Made by a program: the position numbers and the translations under genes
Part shown: positions 17,390-25,144 of the stretch, piece after piece
How positions within the stretch are numbered: the stretch's first letter is position 1
Layout of the letters: each line of letters starts with the position of its first letter
The notes under the pieces: generated by a model
The model's database searches: none
What the model was told of the DNA's origin: nothing
Seen by the model: the letters and a program-made list of their open reading frames with translations, nothing else
Source of the DNA: Mycolicibacterium rhodesiae NBB3
GTDB lineage: Bacteria; Actinomycetota; Actinomycetes; Mycobacteriales; Mycobacteriaceae
Length of the DNA: 64,000 nt
Assembly (NCBI RefSeq): GCF_000230895.2
Contig: NC_016604.1
Location: 3,472,001 to 3,536,000, forward strand
Reading direction: 5' to 3'

Positions 17390-18936
17390 GACACCGTCAC
17401 CGTCACGACCGATCCGTAAGTGATGTCGGTGCTCAGAGTACCGTTGTGGCGGTTGACGATCTGACTGATCAACGCCAGCCCGAGACCTTGATGATTCGAA
17501 TCCCCTTTCGTGGAATATCCACGCTGCATCGCCTTTTCGAAGGTGTCGGCATCCATACCCGGTCCGCTGTCGGCGACGCGCATCGTGAGTGTGTTGTTCA
17601 CCAGATGCACAGTGACCTCGACCCACGGGTCGTCGCGGTCGCACGCGTCCATCGCGTTGTCGATGAGGTTGCCGACGACGGTGACCATCTCCTGGCCGGT
17701 GAGGGGGACTTCGTCGGAGTTCGACGGCAGATGGGTGTCCTCGGTGATCGTCAGCTCGATTCCACGCTCGTCGGCTTGAGCGGCCTTACCCAACAGCAAC
17801 GCGACCAGTGCGGGCTCGCCGACCGAGCTGGACAACCTGTCGACGAGTTGCTGCGAGAGCGCAAGCTCCTCGGTGGCGAAGCGCACGGCGTCCTCAGGTC
17901 TGCCCATCTCGACCATCGTGACGATCGTGTGCAGTTTGTTGGCCGCCTCATGCGCCTGCGACCGTAGCGTGTCGGTCAGCACCTTTAACGAGTTGAGTTC
18001 GCCGAGGGCGCCCTGCAATTCGGTACGGTCGCGGATCGTGACCACTTCAGAGTCGGGCGGTGCGTCCTCGACTCGAGAGCGGTTCACCACCAGTACCCGA
18101 TCGGCGGTGACATGCACCTCGTCACGTGCGCCGGGGTTGTACGTCCGAAGGAACTCCGGCAACTCGGCACGGTCGACCGGTCCCGGCGGGAGCGCGAGCA
18201 GACGGCGTGCCTCATCGTTGACCAGTGCGACGCCGTTGCGGTCCACCACGATCAGACCCTCGGACACCGAGTGCAGGATCGCGTCGTGGTGCTCATACAT
18301 CACCCGTAGTTCGTCGGGCCGCAGGCCGTGCGTCTGCCGTAATAGCCGCCGCCGGATGAACCAGACACCTGTCATCGAAATAGCCAGCGCCGCAACGCTT
18401 ACCGCGGCGATGGTCGGCCAGGTCGAGCGCCACCGATCGGCCAGACTGGTCTGCAGGATGCCTGCCGATACCAGGCCGACGATCGCGCCCGTCTGGTTGC
18501 GCACGGGCGCGACGGCTCGAATCGACGGACCCAGGGTGCCGGTGTACACCTCGCTGAGTGTCTCGCCGCGCAGAGCGGGTTCGACGGTGCCGATGTACTG
18601 GCCGCCGATCTGCGTCGGGTCGGTATGGGTGAACCTGATCCGGTTGGGCGCCATTATCGTGATGAACGCGATGTCGGTGTGCCTGCGGACGGCTTCGGTG
18701 ACCGGCTGCAGAATCTCGGTGGCCCTTCCGGATTCGATGGCCTGGGCCGTCGACGGGGAATCGGCGAGTGTGGTCGCGATACCGATCACCTGTTCGCGTG
18801 CCGCTTCGTCGGCGTCGCGCCGGGCGTCGAGCACGGCCAACGTGCTGCCCGCCAGCACCACCACCGCGACCACGACGATCTGCAGTGCGATCGCCTGAGT
18901 CGCCAGCGACCACGACGAGCGCCACGACCGGGTCAA
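17386..18936 (-). CDS. CitA/DcuS-family sensor histidine kinase
   Basis: 516 residues from a TTG overlapping the previous stop. Order: membrane helix 13-35, extracytoplasmic PDC/sCache sensor domain about 37-170 (LSEVYTGTLGPSIRAVAPV is typical of the citrate/C4-dicarboxylate pocket), helix 173-194, PAS domain about 215-305, phospho-acceptor His329 in RSQAHEAANKLH, and an ATPase domain with NLIDNAMDAC, DSGPGM and GLGLALI. It senses external di- or tricarboxylates and phosphorylates the regulator encoded next. The divergent dctA gene supports this. Confidence 0.88.
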   Translation of the reverse strand: MTRSWRSSWSLATQAIALQIVVVAVVVLAGSTLAVLDARRDADEAAREQVIGIATTLADSPSTAQAIESGRATEILQPVTEAVRRHTDIAFITIMAPNRIRFTHTDPTQIGGQYIGTVEPALRGETLSEVYTGTLGPSIRAVAPVRNQTGAIVGLVSAGILQTSLADRWRSTWPTIAAVSVAALAISMTGVWFIRRRLLRQTHGLRPDELRVMYEHHDAILHSVSEGLIVVDRNGVALVNDEARRLLALPPGPVDRAELPEFLRTYNPGARDEVHVTADRVLVVNRSRVEDAPPDSEVVTIRDRTELQGALGELNSLKVLTDTLRSQAHEAANKLHTIVTMVEMGRPEDAVRFATEELALSQQLVDRLSSSVGEPALVALLLGKAAQADERGIELTITEDTHLPSNSDEVPLTGQEMVTVVGNLIDNAMDACDRDDPWVEVTVHLVNNTLTMRVADSGPGMDADTFEKAMQRGYSTKGDSNHQGLGLALISQIVNRHNGTLSTDITYGSVVTVTVS

Positions 18937-19184
18937 GCGCCCAGATCCTGCGCGACAACGGCGAATATGTCGGCGCTCTCACCGACGGCGAGGAAATGCC
19001 CGGCTCCGTCGGCGGGATGCCAGACCGAACCCGGCACCGCGTCGGCGACGGCCTTGTCGATGGGGTGAAGAGCCAGCCTGTCGTCCAGCCCCTGCCACAG
19101 GAGGACCGGCCGCTCGATCCCGGCGACGTCGAAGGCGCAATGCCGATAGAGCAGCTCGACTTGCGGAACCCCTTCGTCGGCCAC
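18933..19184 (-). pseudogene. C-terminal remnant of an alpha/beta hydrolase
   Basis: 83 codons from a GTG, closed upstream by an in-frame TAG at 19203-19205. The product corresponds only to the last third of an alpha/beta hydrolase: IERPVLLWQGLDDRLA contains the catalytic Asp region and GAGHFLAVGE the catalytic His. The nucleophile half is absent, and no matching frame is found upstream because the dctA promoter begins there. Its stop overlaps the kinase start (TTGA), so translating the remnant may now feed ribosomes into the kinase gene. Confidence 0.55.
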
Positions 19185-19190
19185 ATTCGT

Positions 19191-19217
19191 GAACTTACCG
19201 AACTAAATGAACTAAAG
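19191..19217. promoter_or_regulatory. three 9-nt tandem direct repeats upstream of dctA
   Basis: GAACTTACC, GAACTAAAT and GAACTAAAG follow each other without a gap, giving GAACT at 19191, 19200 and 19209. They lie in the spacer between dctA and the divergent kinase operon. Direct repeats of this type fit a response-regulator operator; the CitB-type regulator at 16703-17389 is the obvious candidate (inference). Confidence 0.55.
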
Positions 19218-19233
19218 CGTGACCTGGCTCACG
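19218..19233. promoter_or_regulatory. CRP-like site upstream of dctA
   Basis: CGTGA-CCTGGC-TCACG is a perfect inverted repeat with a 6-nt spacer and agrees with the CRP consensus TGTGA-N6-TCACA except for the outermost bases. It directly follows the tandem repeats and lies about 50 bp before the dctA start. Suggests catabolite-type control of C4-dicarboxylate uptake. Confidence 0.5.
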
Positions 19234-19283
19234 TCCTCCACGACCCTGTCTAAGAGAACACATTCGTCGACTCGGAGGTATCC

Positions 19284-20657
19284 ATGACCGTCCTTGACCG
19301 CCAGAAATCGGCAGGCGACCCGCCGGACAAGCCGCGGCGCGATCGCACCCACTGGCTCTACATCGCGGTCATCGTCGCGGTGTTCGCCGGCGTCGCGGTG
19401 GGCATCCTGGCGCCCGGGGTCGGTAAGAGCGTCGGCGTGCTGGGCACGATGTTCGTCGACCTGATCAAGATGATGATCGCGCCGGTCATCTTCTGCACGA
19501 TCGTGCTGGGCATCGGATCGGTGCGCAAGGCGGCCACGGTGGGCAAGGTCGGCGGCCTGGCGTTCATCTACTTCCTCGTCATGTCGACCTTCGCGTTGGC
19601 CATCGGCCTGGTGGTCGGCAACATCCTGCATCCCGGAACGGGAATGCATCTCACCGAGAGCACGTCGGGCAAGGGCGCCGAACTCGCCGAAACCGCTCAT
19701 GAGGCAGGCGGTCTCATGGATTTCGTGCACGGCATCATTCCGGAGACGCTGTTCTCGTCGCTGACCGAGGGCAGCGTGCTGCAGGCGCTGTTCGTCGCAC
19801 TGCTCGTCGGCTTCGCGCTGCAGGCGATGGGCTCGACGGGTGAACCGATCTTGCGCGGCATCGAGTATCTGCAGAAGCTCGTCTTCAAGGTCCTCGTGAT
19901 GATTTTGTGGCTGGCTCCGATCGGCGCATTCGGTGCGATTGCCAATGTCGTCGGCCAGACCGGATGGACCGCGGTGACGCAGCTGCTCAGTCTGATGCTC
20001 GGCTTCTACATCACCTGCGTGCTGTTCGTGTTCGGTGTGCTGGGCACGATCCTGCGCGTCGTCTCCGGTGTGTCGATCTTCAAGCTCGTGCGCTACCTGG
20101 CACGGGAATATCTGTTGATCGTGTCGACCTCGTCCTCGGAATCGGCACTGCCGCGCCTGATCGCCAAGATGGAGCACCTCGGTGTCGATCGCAGCACCGT
20201 CGGCGTGGTCGTACCGACCGGTTACTCGTTCAACCTGGACGGCACCGCGATCTACCTGACGATGGCGTCGCTGTTCATCGCCGGTGCGCTCGGCGACCCA
20301 CTGACGGTGGGCGAGCAGATCGGTCTGCTGGTGTTCATGATCGTCGCGTCCAAGGGCGCCGCCGGTGTCACCGGCGCCGGCCTGGCCACCCTCGCCGGCG
20401 GTCTGCAGAGCCACCGCCCCGATCTGCTCGACGGCGTCGGACTGATCGTCGGCATCGACCGGTTCATGTCCGAGGCACGTGCGCTGACCAACTTCTCGGG
20501 CAACGCCGTCGCGACCATCCTCGTCGGCTCCTGGACGAAGACCATCGACAAGGACCGGGTGAACTCCGTCCTGCGCGGCCAGGATCCCTTCGACGAGTTG
20601 ACGATGGTCGACGACGATCACTCCATGCGTGAGGCGCGGGTTGCCACACCCGCGTAG
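19284..20657 (+). CDS. dctA: C4-dicarboxylate:cation symporter DctA
   Basis: 457 residues of the glutamate/aspartate/dicarboxylate symporter family. Diagnostic blocks are present: STSSSESALPRLIAKMEHLGV, VVPTGYSFNLDGTAIYLTMASLFIA, the hairpin SKGAAGVTGAGLATLAGGL, and IDRFMSEARALTNFSGNAVATI. It carries succinate, fumarate, malate or related acids into the cell. An ATG start follows ACTCGGAGG. It is divergent from the CitA-like two-component system that probably controls it. A terminator follows at 20672. Confidence 0.9.
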   Translation: MTVLDRQKSAGDPPDKPRRDRTHWLYIAVIVAVFAGVAVGILAPGVGKSVGVLGTMFVDLIKMMIAPVIFCTIVLGIGSVRKAATVGKVGGLAFIYFLVMSTFALAIGLVVGNILHPGTGMHLTESTSGKGAELAETAHEAGGLMDFVHGIIPETLFSSLTEGSVLQALFVALLVGFALQAMGSTGEPILRGIEYLQKLVFKVLVMILWLAPIGAFGAIANVVGQTGWTAVTQLLSLMLGFYITCVLFVFGVLGTILRVVSGVSIFKLVRYLAREYLLIVSTSSSESALPRLIAKMEHLGVDRSTVGVVVPTGYSFNLDGTAIYLTMASLFIAGALGDPLTVGEQIGLLVFMIVASKGAAGVTGAGLATLAGGLQSHRPDLLDGVGLIVGIDRFMSEARALTNFSGNAVATILVGSWTKTIDKDRVNSVLRGQDPFDELTMVDDDHSMREARVATPA

Positions 20658-20671
20658 TCCAAGTGACCGAG

Positions 20672-20708
20672 AGACCCGGCCGAAACCCCTTGCGGCCGGG
20701 TCTTTCGC
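20672..20708 (+). terminator. rho-independent-type terminator of dctA
   Basis: AGACCCGGCCG (20672-20682) and CGGCCGGGTCT (20693-20703) form a perfect 11-bp stem with a 10-nt loop, followed by TTTCG-like residual Ts. The remaining bases to 20814 hold the promoter and the AAGGGAGG site of the next gene. Confidence 0.75.
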
Positions 20709-20814
20709 TATCGCCGAAGCTTTTTCGAAATTGCTTTGAACCCTTTCCGCGGATGTCCCGTCGTACCGCGTGAAGGCCACCGGGCCTACACAAAACACGA
20801 AGGGAGGCGCGGAT

Positions 20815-21111
20815 ATGCGCACCATACTTTTGATCCAGGCCGGAATTGCCGCGGCGGCGTGCGGAATGATCCTCGCCCCCGCAGCCATCTCATCGGCGCA
20901 GGAGTCGGCTCAGCTGACGATCTCGACGCTCGAGGCGCAGGGATTCGATGTGAAGGTCAACCGCATCGGTAGCGCACCGCTAAACCAGTGCGTCGTCACC
21001 GACATCGGGAATGTCAGGAACCGAACGGAATTGGTGCGTCGCGGCGATGACCTGATCGAGGTGGTCAAGCAGCGCAACATCACCGTCACCGCCGACTGCT
21101 CACGCCGCTGA
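20815..21111 (+). CDS. small secreted protein, two-cysteine, convergent paralogue A
   Basis: 98 residues from ATG at 20815 behind AAGGGAGG. A signal peptide (residues 1 to about 29, cleaved after AISSA) precedes a mature domain of about 70 residues with two cysteines (QCVVT and ADCSRR), likely disulfide-linked. I do not recognise a named family. The block LEAQGFDVKVNRIGSAPLNQCVV is repeated in the opposing gene as LQSEGYNVTIDKIGTAPLSECVV, so the two are paralogues. Probable extracytoplasmic protein of unknown function. Confidence 0.7.
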   Translation: MRTILLIQAGIAAAACGMILAPAAISSAQESAQLTISTLEAQGFDVKVNRIGSAPLNQCVVTDIGNVRNRTELVRRGDDLIEVVKQRNITVTADCSRR

Positions 21112-21169
21112 GTTGTGATTCGGTGCGCTTGCGATCGCTCAGCGACTGTGAGCGCACCGAAATCGCAAC
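21112..21169. repeat. dispersed palindromic repeat, family 2 (copy 1)
   Basis: Fills the 61-bp gap between two convergent paralogues. Outer arms GTTGTGATTCGGTGCGCT and AGCGCACCGAAATCGCAAC pair with one mismatch and one extra base; the centre is CGATCGCTCAGCGA-like. Copies 2 and 3 lie at 53691-53743 and 63926-63980 in the same orientation. Its position after both stop codons suggests a bidirectional terminator or mRNA-end stabiliser. Confidence 0.75.
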
Positions 21170-21172
21170 CAA

Positions 21173-21484
21173 TCAGCCCGAGCAGTCCAGCGACACCGAG
21201 ACGGGCTGGCTGGTGACCTGTGAGATGAGCGCGCCGCCCTCGGTGCCGCCTCCGAGGAGCGGCACCAACTGACTGAACTGCTGCGGATTGCGGACACTCG
21301 TGACCACGCACTCCGACAGCGGAGCGGTCCCGATCTTGTCGATGGTGACGTTGTAGCCCTCGCTCTGCAGCTCCTGGATCGTGTCCGCCGCCGATTTGCC
21401 GTTATCCGCTGCCGCGAGGCCGGTCGACGCCGCGAGCGCGCAGACGCCGAGTGCTCCGGCGGCGATGATCCATGGAGTCCGCAT
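21173..21484 (-). CDS. small secreted protein, two-cysteine, convergent paralogue B
   Basis: 103 residues with a signal peptide (residues 1-27, ending AAADN) and a mature domain containing two cysteines (SECVVT and LDCSG). It is a paralogue of the opposing protein at 20815-21111, with a roughly 10-residue Gly-rich insertion before the C-terminal strand (LLGGGTEGGALIS). Secreted or periplasmic; function unknown. Confidence 0.7.
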   Translation of the reverse strand: MRTPWIIAAGALGVCALAASTGLAAADNGKSAADTIQELQSEGYNVTIDKIGTAPLSECVVTSVRNPQQFSQLVPLLGGGTEGGALISQVTSQPVSVSLDCSG

Positions 21485-21501
21485 AGGTCAATTGTTCCTC
21501 A

Positions 21502-22701
21502 TCAGCGCTCGGCGCGCTGGTAAGCGGTCACAACTGCCGCACCGCCCAGTCCGATGTTGTGCTGCAGCGCAGCCGTCACGTTGTCCACCTGCCGCTTGTC
21601 GGCGGTTCCGCGCAGTTGCCACGTCAGCTCGGCGCACTGGGCCAGACCGGTGGCACCCAGTGGATGGCCCTTGGAGATCAGCCCACCCGACGGGTTGACC
21701 ACCCAGCGTCCGCCGTAGGTGGTGTCGTTGTTGTCGATGAGCTTGGGGGCCTCGCCCTCGGCGCAGAGCCCCAGCGCCTCGTACAACAAGAGCTCGTTGG
21801 CCGAGAAGCAGTCATGCAGCTCGATCACCTGGAAGTCCGACGGTCCGAGACCGGACTGGTCGTAAACCTTCTGTGAGGCTTGCACATTCATGTCGTAGCC
21901 GATGACATTGCGCGCGCTGCCGTCGAACGTGGAGTCGAAATCGGTGGTCATCGCCTGGCCGACGATCTCGACGGCCTGTGCCGCCAATCCGTGCTTGTCG
22001 ACGAACGCCTCACTGGCAAGGATCGCCGCGCCCGAGCCGTCGGACGTCGGCGAGCACTGCAACTTGGTCACCGGGTCGGAGATCATTTTCGCCGCGAGGA
22101 TGTCGTCGAGGGAGTACTCCTCCTGGAACTGGGCGTACGGATTGTTCACCGAGTGCTTGTGGTTCTTGTAGCCGATCTTCGCGAAATGCTCTGCGGTCGT
22201 GCCGTATTGGCGCATGTGCTCACGGCCTGCTGCGGCGAACATCCACGGGGCAACCGGGAAGGCGAACTCGTCGATCTCGGCCAGCGCCTTGATGTGACGC
22301 GCCAGGGGTGACTCGCGATCCTCCGCGCCGCCCTGCAGTGCACCGGGCTGCATCTTCTCGAAGCCCAGCGCGATGGTGCAGTCGGCGAGACCGCCGCGAA
22401 TCGTCTGCGCCGCAAGGAACAACGCGGTCGAACCCGTGGAGCAGTTGTTGTTGACGTTGACGATCGGAATGCCTGTCATACCCAGTTCGTAGAGAGCGCG
22501 GTTGCCCGAGGTCGAATCGCCCGAACAGTATCCGACGAAGCCCTGCTCCACTTCGGAGAAGTCGACACCTGCGTCCTCGAGTGCCTTGGTGCCCGACTCG
22601 CGTGCCATGTCCGGATAGTCCCAGCCTTCGCGGCGACCTGGCTTCTCGAATTTCGTCATCCCGACGCCGACGACGAACACCTTGTTTCCTGCGGTTGGCA
22701 T
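21502..22701 (-). CDS. ltp1: thiolase-fold lipid-transfer protein Ltp1
   Basis: 399 residues from ATG at 22701; a longer in-frame reading to 22893 would overlap the neighbouring DUF732 gene and cross a strong terminator. The sequence is of the SCP-x thiolase type: active Cys87 in [20 protein letters not shown], and [11 protein letters not shown]. From memory it is nearly identical in its first half to M. tuberculosis Rv2790c (ltp1). Such proteins act on acyl-CoA side chains, possibly of steroids. There is no fused SCP2 domain. Confidence 0.85.
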   Translation of the reverse strand: MPTAGNKVFVVGVGMTKFEKPGRREGWDYPDMARESGTKALEDAGVDFSEVEQGFVGYCSGDSTSGNRALYELGMTGIPIVNVNNNCSTGSTALFLAAQTIRGGLADCTIALGFEKMQPGALQGGAEDRESPLARHIKALAEIDEFAFPVAPWMFAAAGREHMRQYGTTAEHFAKIGYKNHKHSVNNPYAQFQEEYSLDDILAAKMISDPVTKLQCSPTSDGSGAAILASEAFVDKHGLAAQAVEIVGQAMTTDFDSTFDGSARNVIGYDMNVQASQKVYDQSGLGPSDFQVIELHDCFSANELLLYEALGLCAEGEAPKLIDNNDTTYGGRWVVNPSGGLISKGHPLGATGLAQCAELTWQLRGTADKRQVDNVTAALQHNIGLGGAAVVTAYQRAER

Positions 22702-22714
22702 GTGAGTCCCTTCG

Positions 22715-22732
22715 CTGTCCCTGCAAGGACAG
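22715..22732. promoter_or_regulatory. inverted repeat in the ltp1 leader
   Basis: CTGTCC-CTGCAA-GGACAG, a perfect 6-bp inverted repeat 14 bp in front of the ltp1 start, beside the AT-rich AAATATAC. It could be an operator for ltp1; no known consensus is matched. Confidence 0.35.
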
Positions 22733-22781
22733 AAATATACAGCGAGGAAACTGTCTAGCCCGCCTATCGGCTTGGGGGTGG

Positions 22782-22816
22782 TGCGGGGGCCCCGCCGCCG
22801 CAGCGGGGCCCCCGCA
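22782..22816 (-). terminator. very strong GC hairpin after the DUF732 gene
   Basis: TGCGGGGGCCCCGC and GCGGGGCCCCCGCA form a perfect 14-bp stem around a 7-nt loop, 13 bp beyond the stop of the minus-strand gene at 22829. It would isolate that gene from ltp1. No T-tract, as is common for mycobacterial hairpins. Confidence 0.7.
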
Positions 22817-22828
22817 ATGGGGGAGGGT

Positions 22829-23170
22829 CTATGCGAACAGCGAGCCGTACTCGGGGCAGTAGTTGTGGACCGCGGAGACGACGAAGGTCGCAACCTGATC
22901 GGTGGTCAGATCGGTCTCGTTCTTGATCTCCATACCGAGGTCGACCGGGTCGGCGCCGCCGTCGAATGCGACGCAGACGTCGTGCGCAACGGAGGTCGCG
23001 GCCTGCGGGCTGTCGTAGGCGATGCCCGCTGAGGTGATGTCGGTCAGGAAGTTGTCGTCGGCCGAACTCATCGCGCCGGCGGTGCCCGCAGCGGCGAATG
23101 CGGCCAGTCCGAACGCTCCCGCGACGATGGCGGCGCCTGCGAACTTGGTGACTCCGTTGCGAGCGAACAT
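22829..23170 (-). CDS. secreted DUF732 protein
   Basis: 113 residues. A signal peptide of about 33 residues (AGTAGAM) is followed by a helical domain with [34 protein letters not shown] and a terminal YCPEY, the pattern of the mycobacterial DUF732 family with two cysteines that probably form a disulfide. Members are small extracytoplasmic proteins; haem binding has been proposed for some helical relatives, but nothing here proves it. Expressed as a single gene between two hairpins. Confidence 0.8.
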   Translation of the reverse strand: MFARNGVTKFAGAAIVAGAFGLAAFAAAGTAGAMSSADDNFLTDITSAGIAYDSPQAATSVAHDVCVAFDGGADPVDLGMEIKNETDLTTDQVATFVVSAVHNYCPEYGSLFA

Positions 23171-23263
23171 TGTGGACTCCTGGTGTCGATGTGGTCCGGT
23201 TGTTTCCGGTTCGACATCAGAGTCCGACAGTGCCCTTGATGGATCCTTGTCAGATTCTTGGTT

Positions 23264-23289
23264 CTGGCGTGCGTCTGGTGAAACGCCAG
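23264..23289 (-). terminator. hairpin after pknH
   Basis: CTGGCGT (23264-23270) pairs with ACGCCAG (23283-23289), ten bases beyond the stop of the kinase gene read on the minus strand. Confidence 0.5.
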
Positions 23290-23298
23290 TTCAGCAGG

Positions 23299-25098
23299 TC
23301 AGGCGAACTTCAGCCACCAGTCGTGCAGACCTGCCAGATCGGGACCCTGAGCGTCGCCGAGCATGAGCTTGGAGTTGAAGGTCCATGTCACGTCCTGGCG
23401 GCCGTTGAAGACGCCGCACGCGATCCTGCCCTCGACCTTGTCCGGCGTCTCGGTGTAGTGCCATGTCGTCGGCGACTCGGCGTTGCTGTTGGGGCACGGC
23501 ACCAGTTCCGAGTTCGCCGCGACCGAGTCGTCGAAAGCCCTGTCGAGCGCGACCTGGTCGGCGAACAACGAATACCGGGCGTTCTCGGGACCGCCCTCCG
23601 GCGAAGCCGCACCGCAATCGACGGTCGCCAGCGCGCCCGTGGCCGGCGGGCTGGCCGGTTCGCACACGCCTGCGTCATAGCCGCGCGGCAGGATCGCCAT
23701 GAGCTTGGCGTCGAAGGAGTCCGGATTCTGCGTCGTCGGTGGCGGCGTCCGGGGTGTCCGGCTGGTGGTCGTGGTCTTGGACGTCGAGGTCTCCGACGTA
23801 TCGGATGCCGACGTCGTCGACGTGTCGTCGTCCTTGGTGATCAACCAGATGCCCACCGCCCCGAGGACCAGCACGATCACCCCGGCGGCGGCCGCCAGCG
23901 GAATCCACGGAACCTTCGATCCGCCGGACGGCGGCTGCTGGGGAGGACCGGGCGGTGGCGGGGATGTCGACCACATCGGACCGCTGGGCGGGCCCGCGGC
24001 CGGCGGCGGTGGGGTCGTCGACCACATCGGACCGCTGTGCGGTCCGCTCGGCTGACCCGTTGGCGAGTGGAACGCCGCGGGCCGCGGGCCCGACGGCGGC
24101 GGAGTGGGTGCGCTCGGGAAGGACCCCGGCGTCGGTGGTGACCCGGGCGGTGGCGTGTGCGACCCCGAGTAGGGCGGCGGCGTGAGCATGGGATTCGGTG
24201 GCACGGGCCTGGTCGCTGCCTCGCTGCGCTGCAGGATCGTCGCGGCTTGATCCTGCTCCTGATGGGTCAGCGCAGCGGTTGCGGCGGTGGCCAGGTCACC
24301 CGCGCTGGCGTAGCGGTCCTCCGGCTTCTTGGCCATGCCCCGCGCGATCACCTCGTCGAACTTGCCCGGAATCCCCGGGCGCTCCACGCTCGGCTTCGGA
24401 ACCGGCTGCATCAGGTGGGCGGTGATGATCACACTCACGCTGTCGCCGGGATACGGCTGTCCGCCCGTGAGGCATTCATGCAAAACGCATGCCAACGCGT
24501 AGATGTCGGCGCGGTAGGTCACCTCGTCGCGGGTGAACCTTTCGGGCGCCATGTAGGCGTAGGTGCCGACCGCTGTACCGAGCTCGGTGAGCTTTTCGTC
24601 GGTGGCCGCGTTGGCGATGCCGAAGTCGACCAGGTACGCGAAGTCGTCGCGGGTGATGATCACGTTCTCGGGTTTGACGTCACGGTGCATGACGCCGCTT
24701 TCGTGCGCGGCGTCGAGTGCCGAGGCGATCTGCCGCACGATCGCCACGGCCCGCGCGGGCGTCAGCGGTCCGTAGGCCTTCAGCATCTTGCGAAGGTCTT
24801 TGCCGTCGATCATGCGCATGTCGACGTAGAGCAATCCGTCGATCTCGCCGTAGTCGTGGATCGGTACGACATGGGGTTCCTGCAGGCGGCCGGCGGAATG
24901 GGCTTCACGCTGCAGCCGCTTGCGGAAGACCGGATCGTTGGATGCCGACTCCGGTAGAAGCTTCAGCGCGACCACGCGGTCCTTGACCGTGTCGTGCGCT
25001 TCGTAGACCTCGCCCATGCCGCCCTTGCCCAGCAGGCGGCGCAGCTTGTAGGGGCCGATCTGCGAACCAACGCGTGACTCCGGTTCGGGGTCGCTCAT
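23299..25098 (-). CDS. pknH: transmembrane Ser/Thr protein kinase PknH
   Basis: 599 residues. Kinase domain 15-275: glycine loop GKGGMG (25-30), ATP lysine Lys46, HRD with Asp140, DFG with Asp158, and an activation loop TELGTAVGTYAYMAPE whose Thr171 matches the autophosphorylated Thr of M. tuberculosis PknH. A Pro-rich linker (about 300-393) has two SGPMWST-PPPP repeats. One membrane helix (about 397-421) leads to an extracytoplasmic sensor domain with four cysteines. It signals envelope state and phosphorylates EmbR through the FHA domain; embR is encoded 46 bp upstream in the same direction, as in M. tuberculosis. Confidence 0.88.
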   Translation of the reverse strand: MSDPEPESRVGSQIGPYKLRRLLGKGGMGEVYEAHDTVKDRVVALKLLPESASNDPVFRKRLQREAHSAGRLQEPHVVPIHDYGEIDGLLYVDMRMIDGKDLRKMLKAYGPLTPARAVAIVRQIASALDAAHESGVMHRDVKPENVIITRDDFAYLVDFGIANAATDEKLTELGTAVGTYAYMAPERFTRDEVTYRADIYALACVLHECLTGGQPYPGDSVSVIITAHLMQPVPKPSVERPGIPGKFDEVIARGMAKKPEDRYASAGDLATAATAALTHQEQDQAATILQRSEAATRPVPPNPMLTPPPYSGSHTPPPGSPPTPGSFPSAPTPPPSGPRPAAFHSPTGQPSGPHSGPMWSTTPPPPAAGPPSGPMWSTSPPPPGPPQQPPSGGSKVPWIPLAAAAGVIVLVLGAVGIWLITKDDDTSTTSASDTSETSTSKTTTTSRTPRTPPPTTQNPDSFDAKLMAILPRGYDAGVCEPASPPATGALATVDCGAASPEGGPENARYSLFADQVALDRAFDDSVAANSELVPCPNSNAESPTTWHYTETPDKVEGRIACGVFNGRQDVTWTFNSKLMLGDAQGPDLAGLHDWWLKFA

Positions 25099-25144
25099 CG
25101 TTCTCCTAGGGGTGTATTGCGGGCAAACACACCCTAATGCCGCG

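Noticed and set aside
18293..19186. 297-codon minus-strand frame over the kinase start
   Set aside because: Alternative frame of the kinase gene with Arg/Pro-rich composition and no domain; the kinase frame carries all the motifs.
19212..20888. 558-codon minus-strand ORF across dctA
   Set aside because: Gln/Arg/His-rich antisense shadow of a transporter with clear motifs.
22702..22893. In-frame extension of ltp1 to 22893
   Set aside because: It would cross a 14-bp terminator stem and overlap the DUF732 gene; the Ltp1 family begins near the ATG at 22701.
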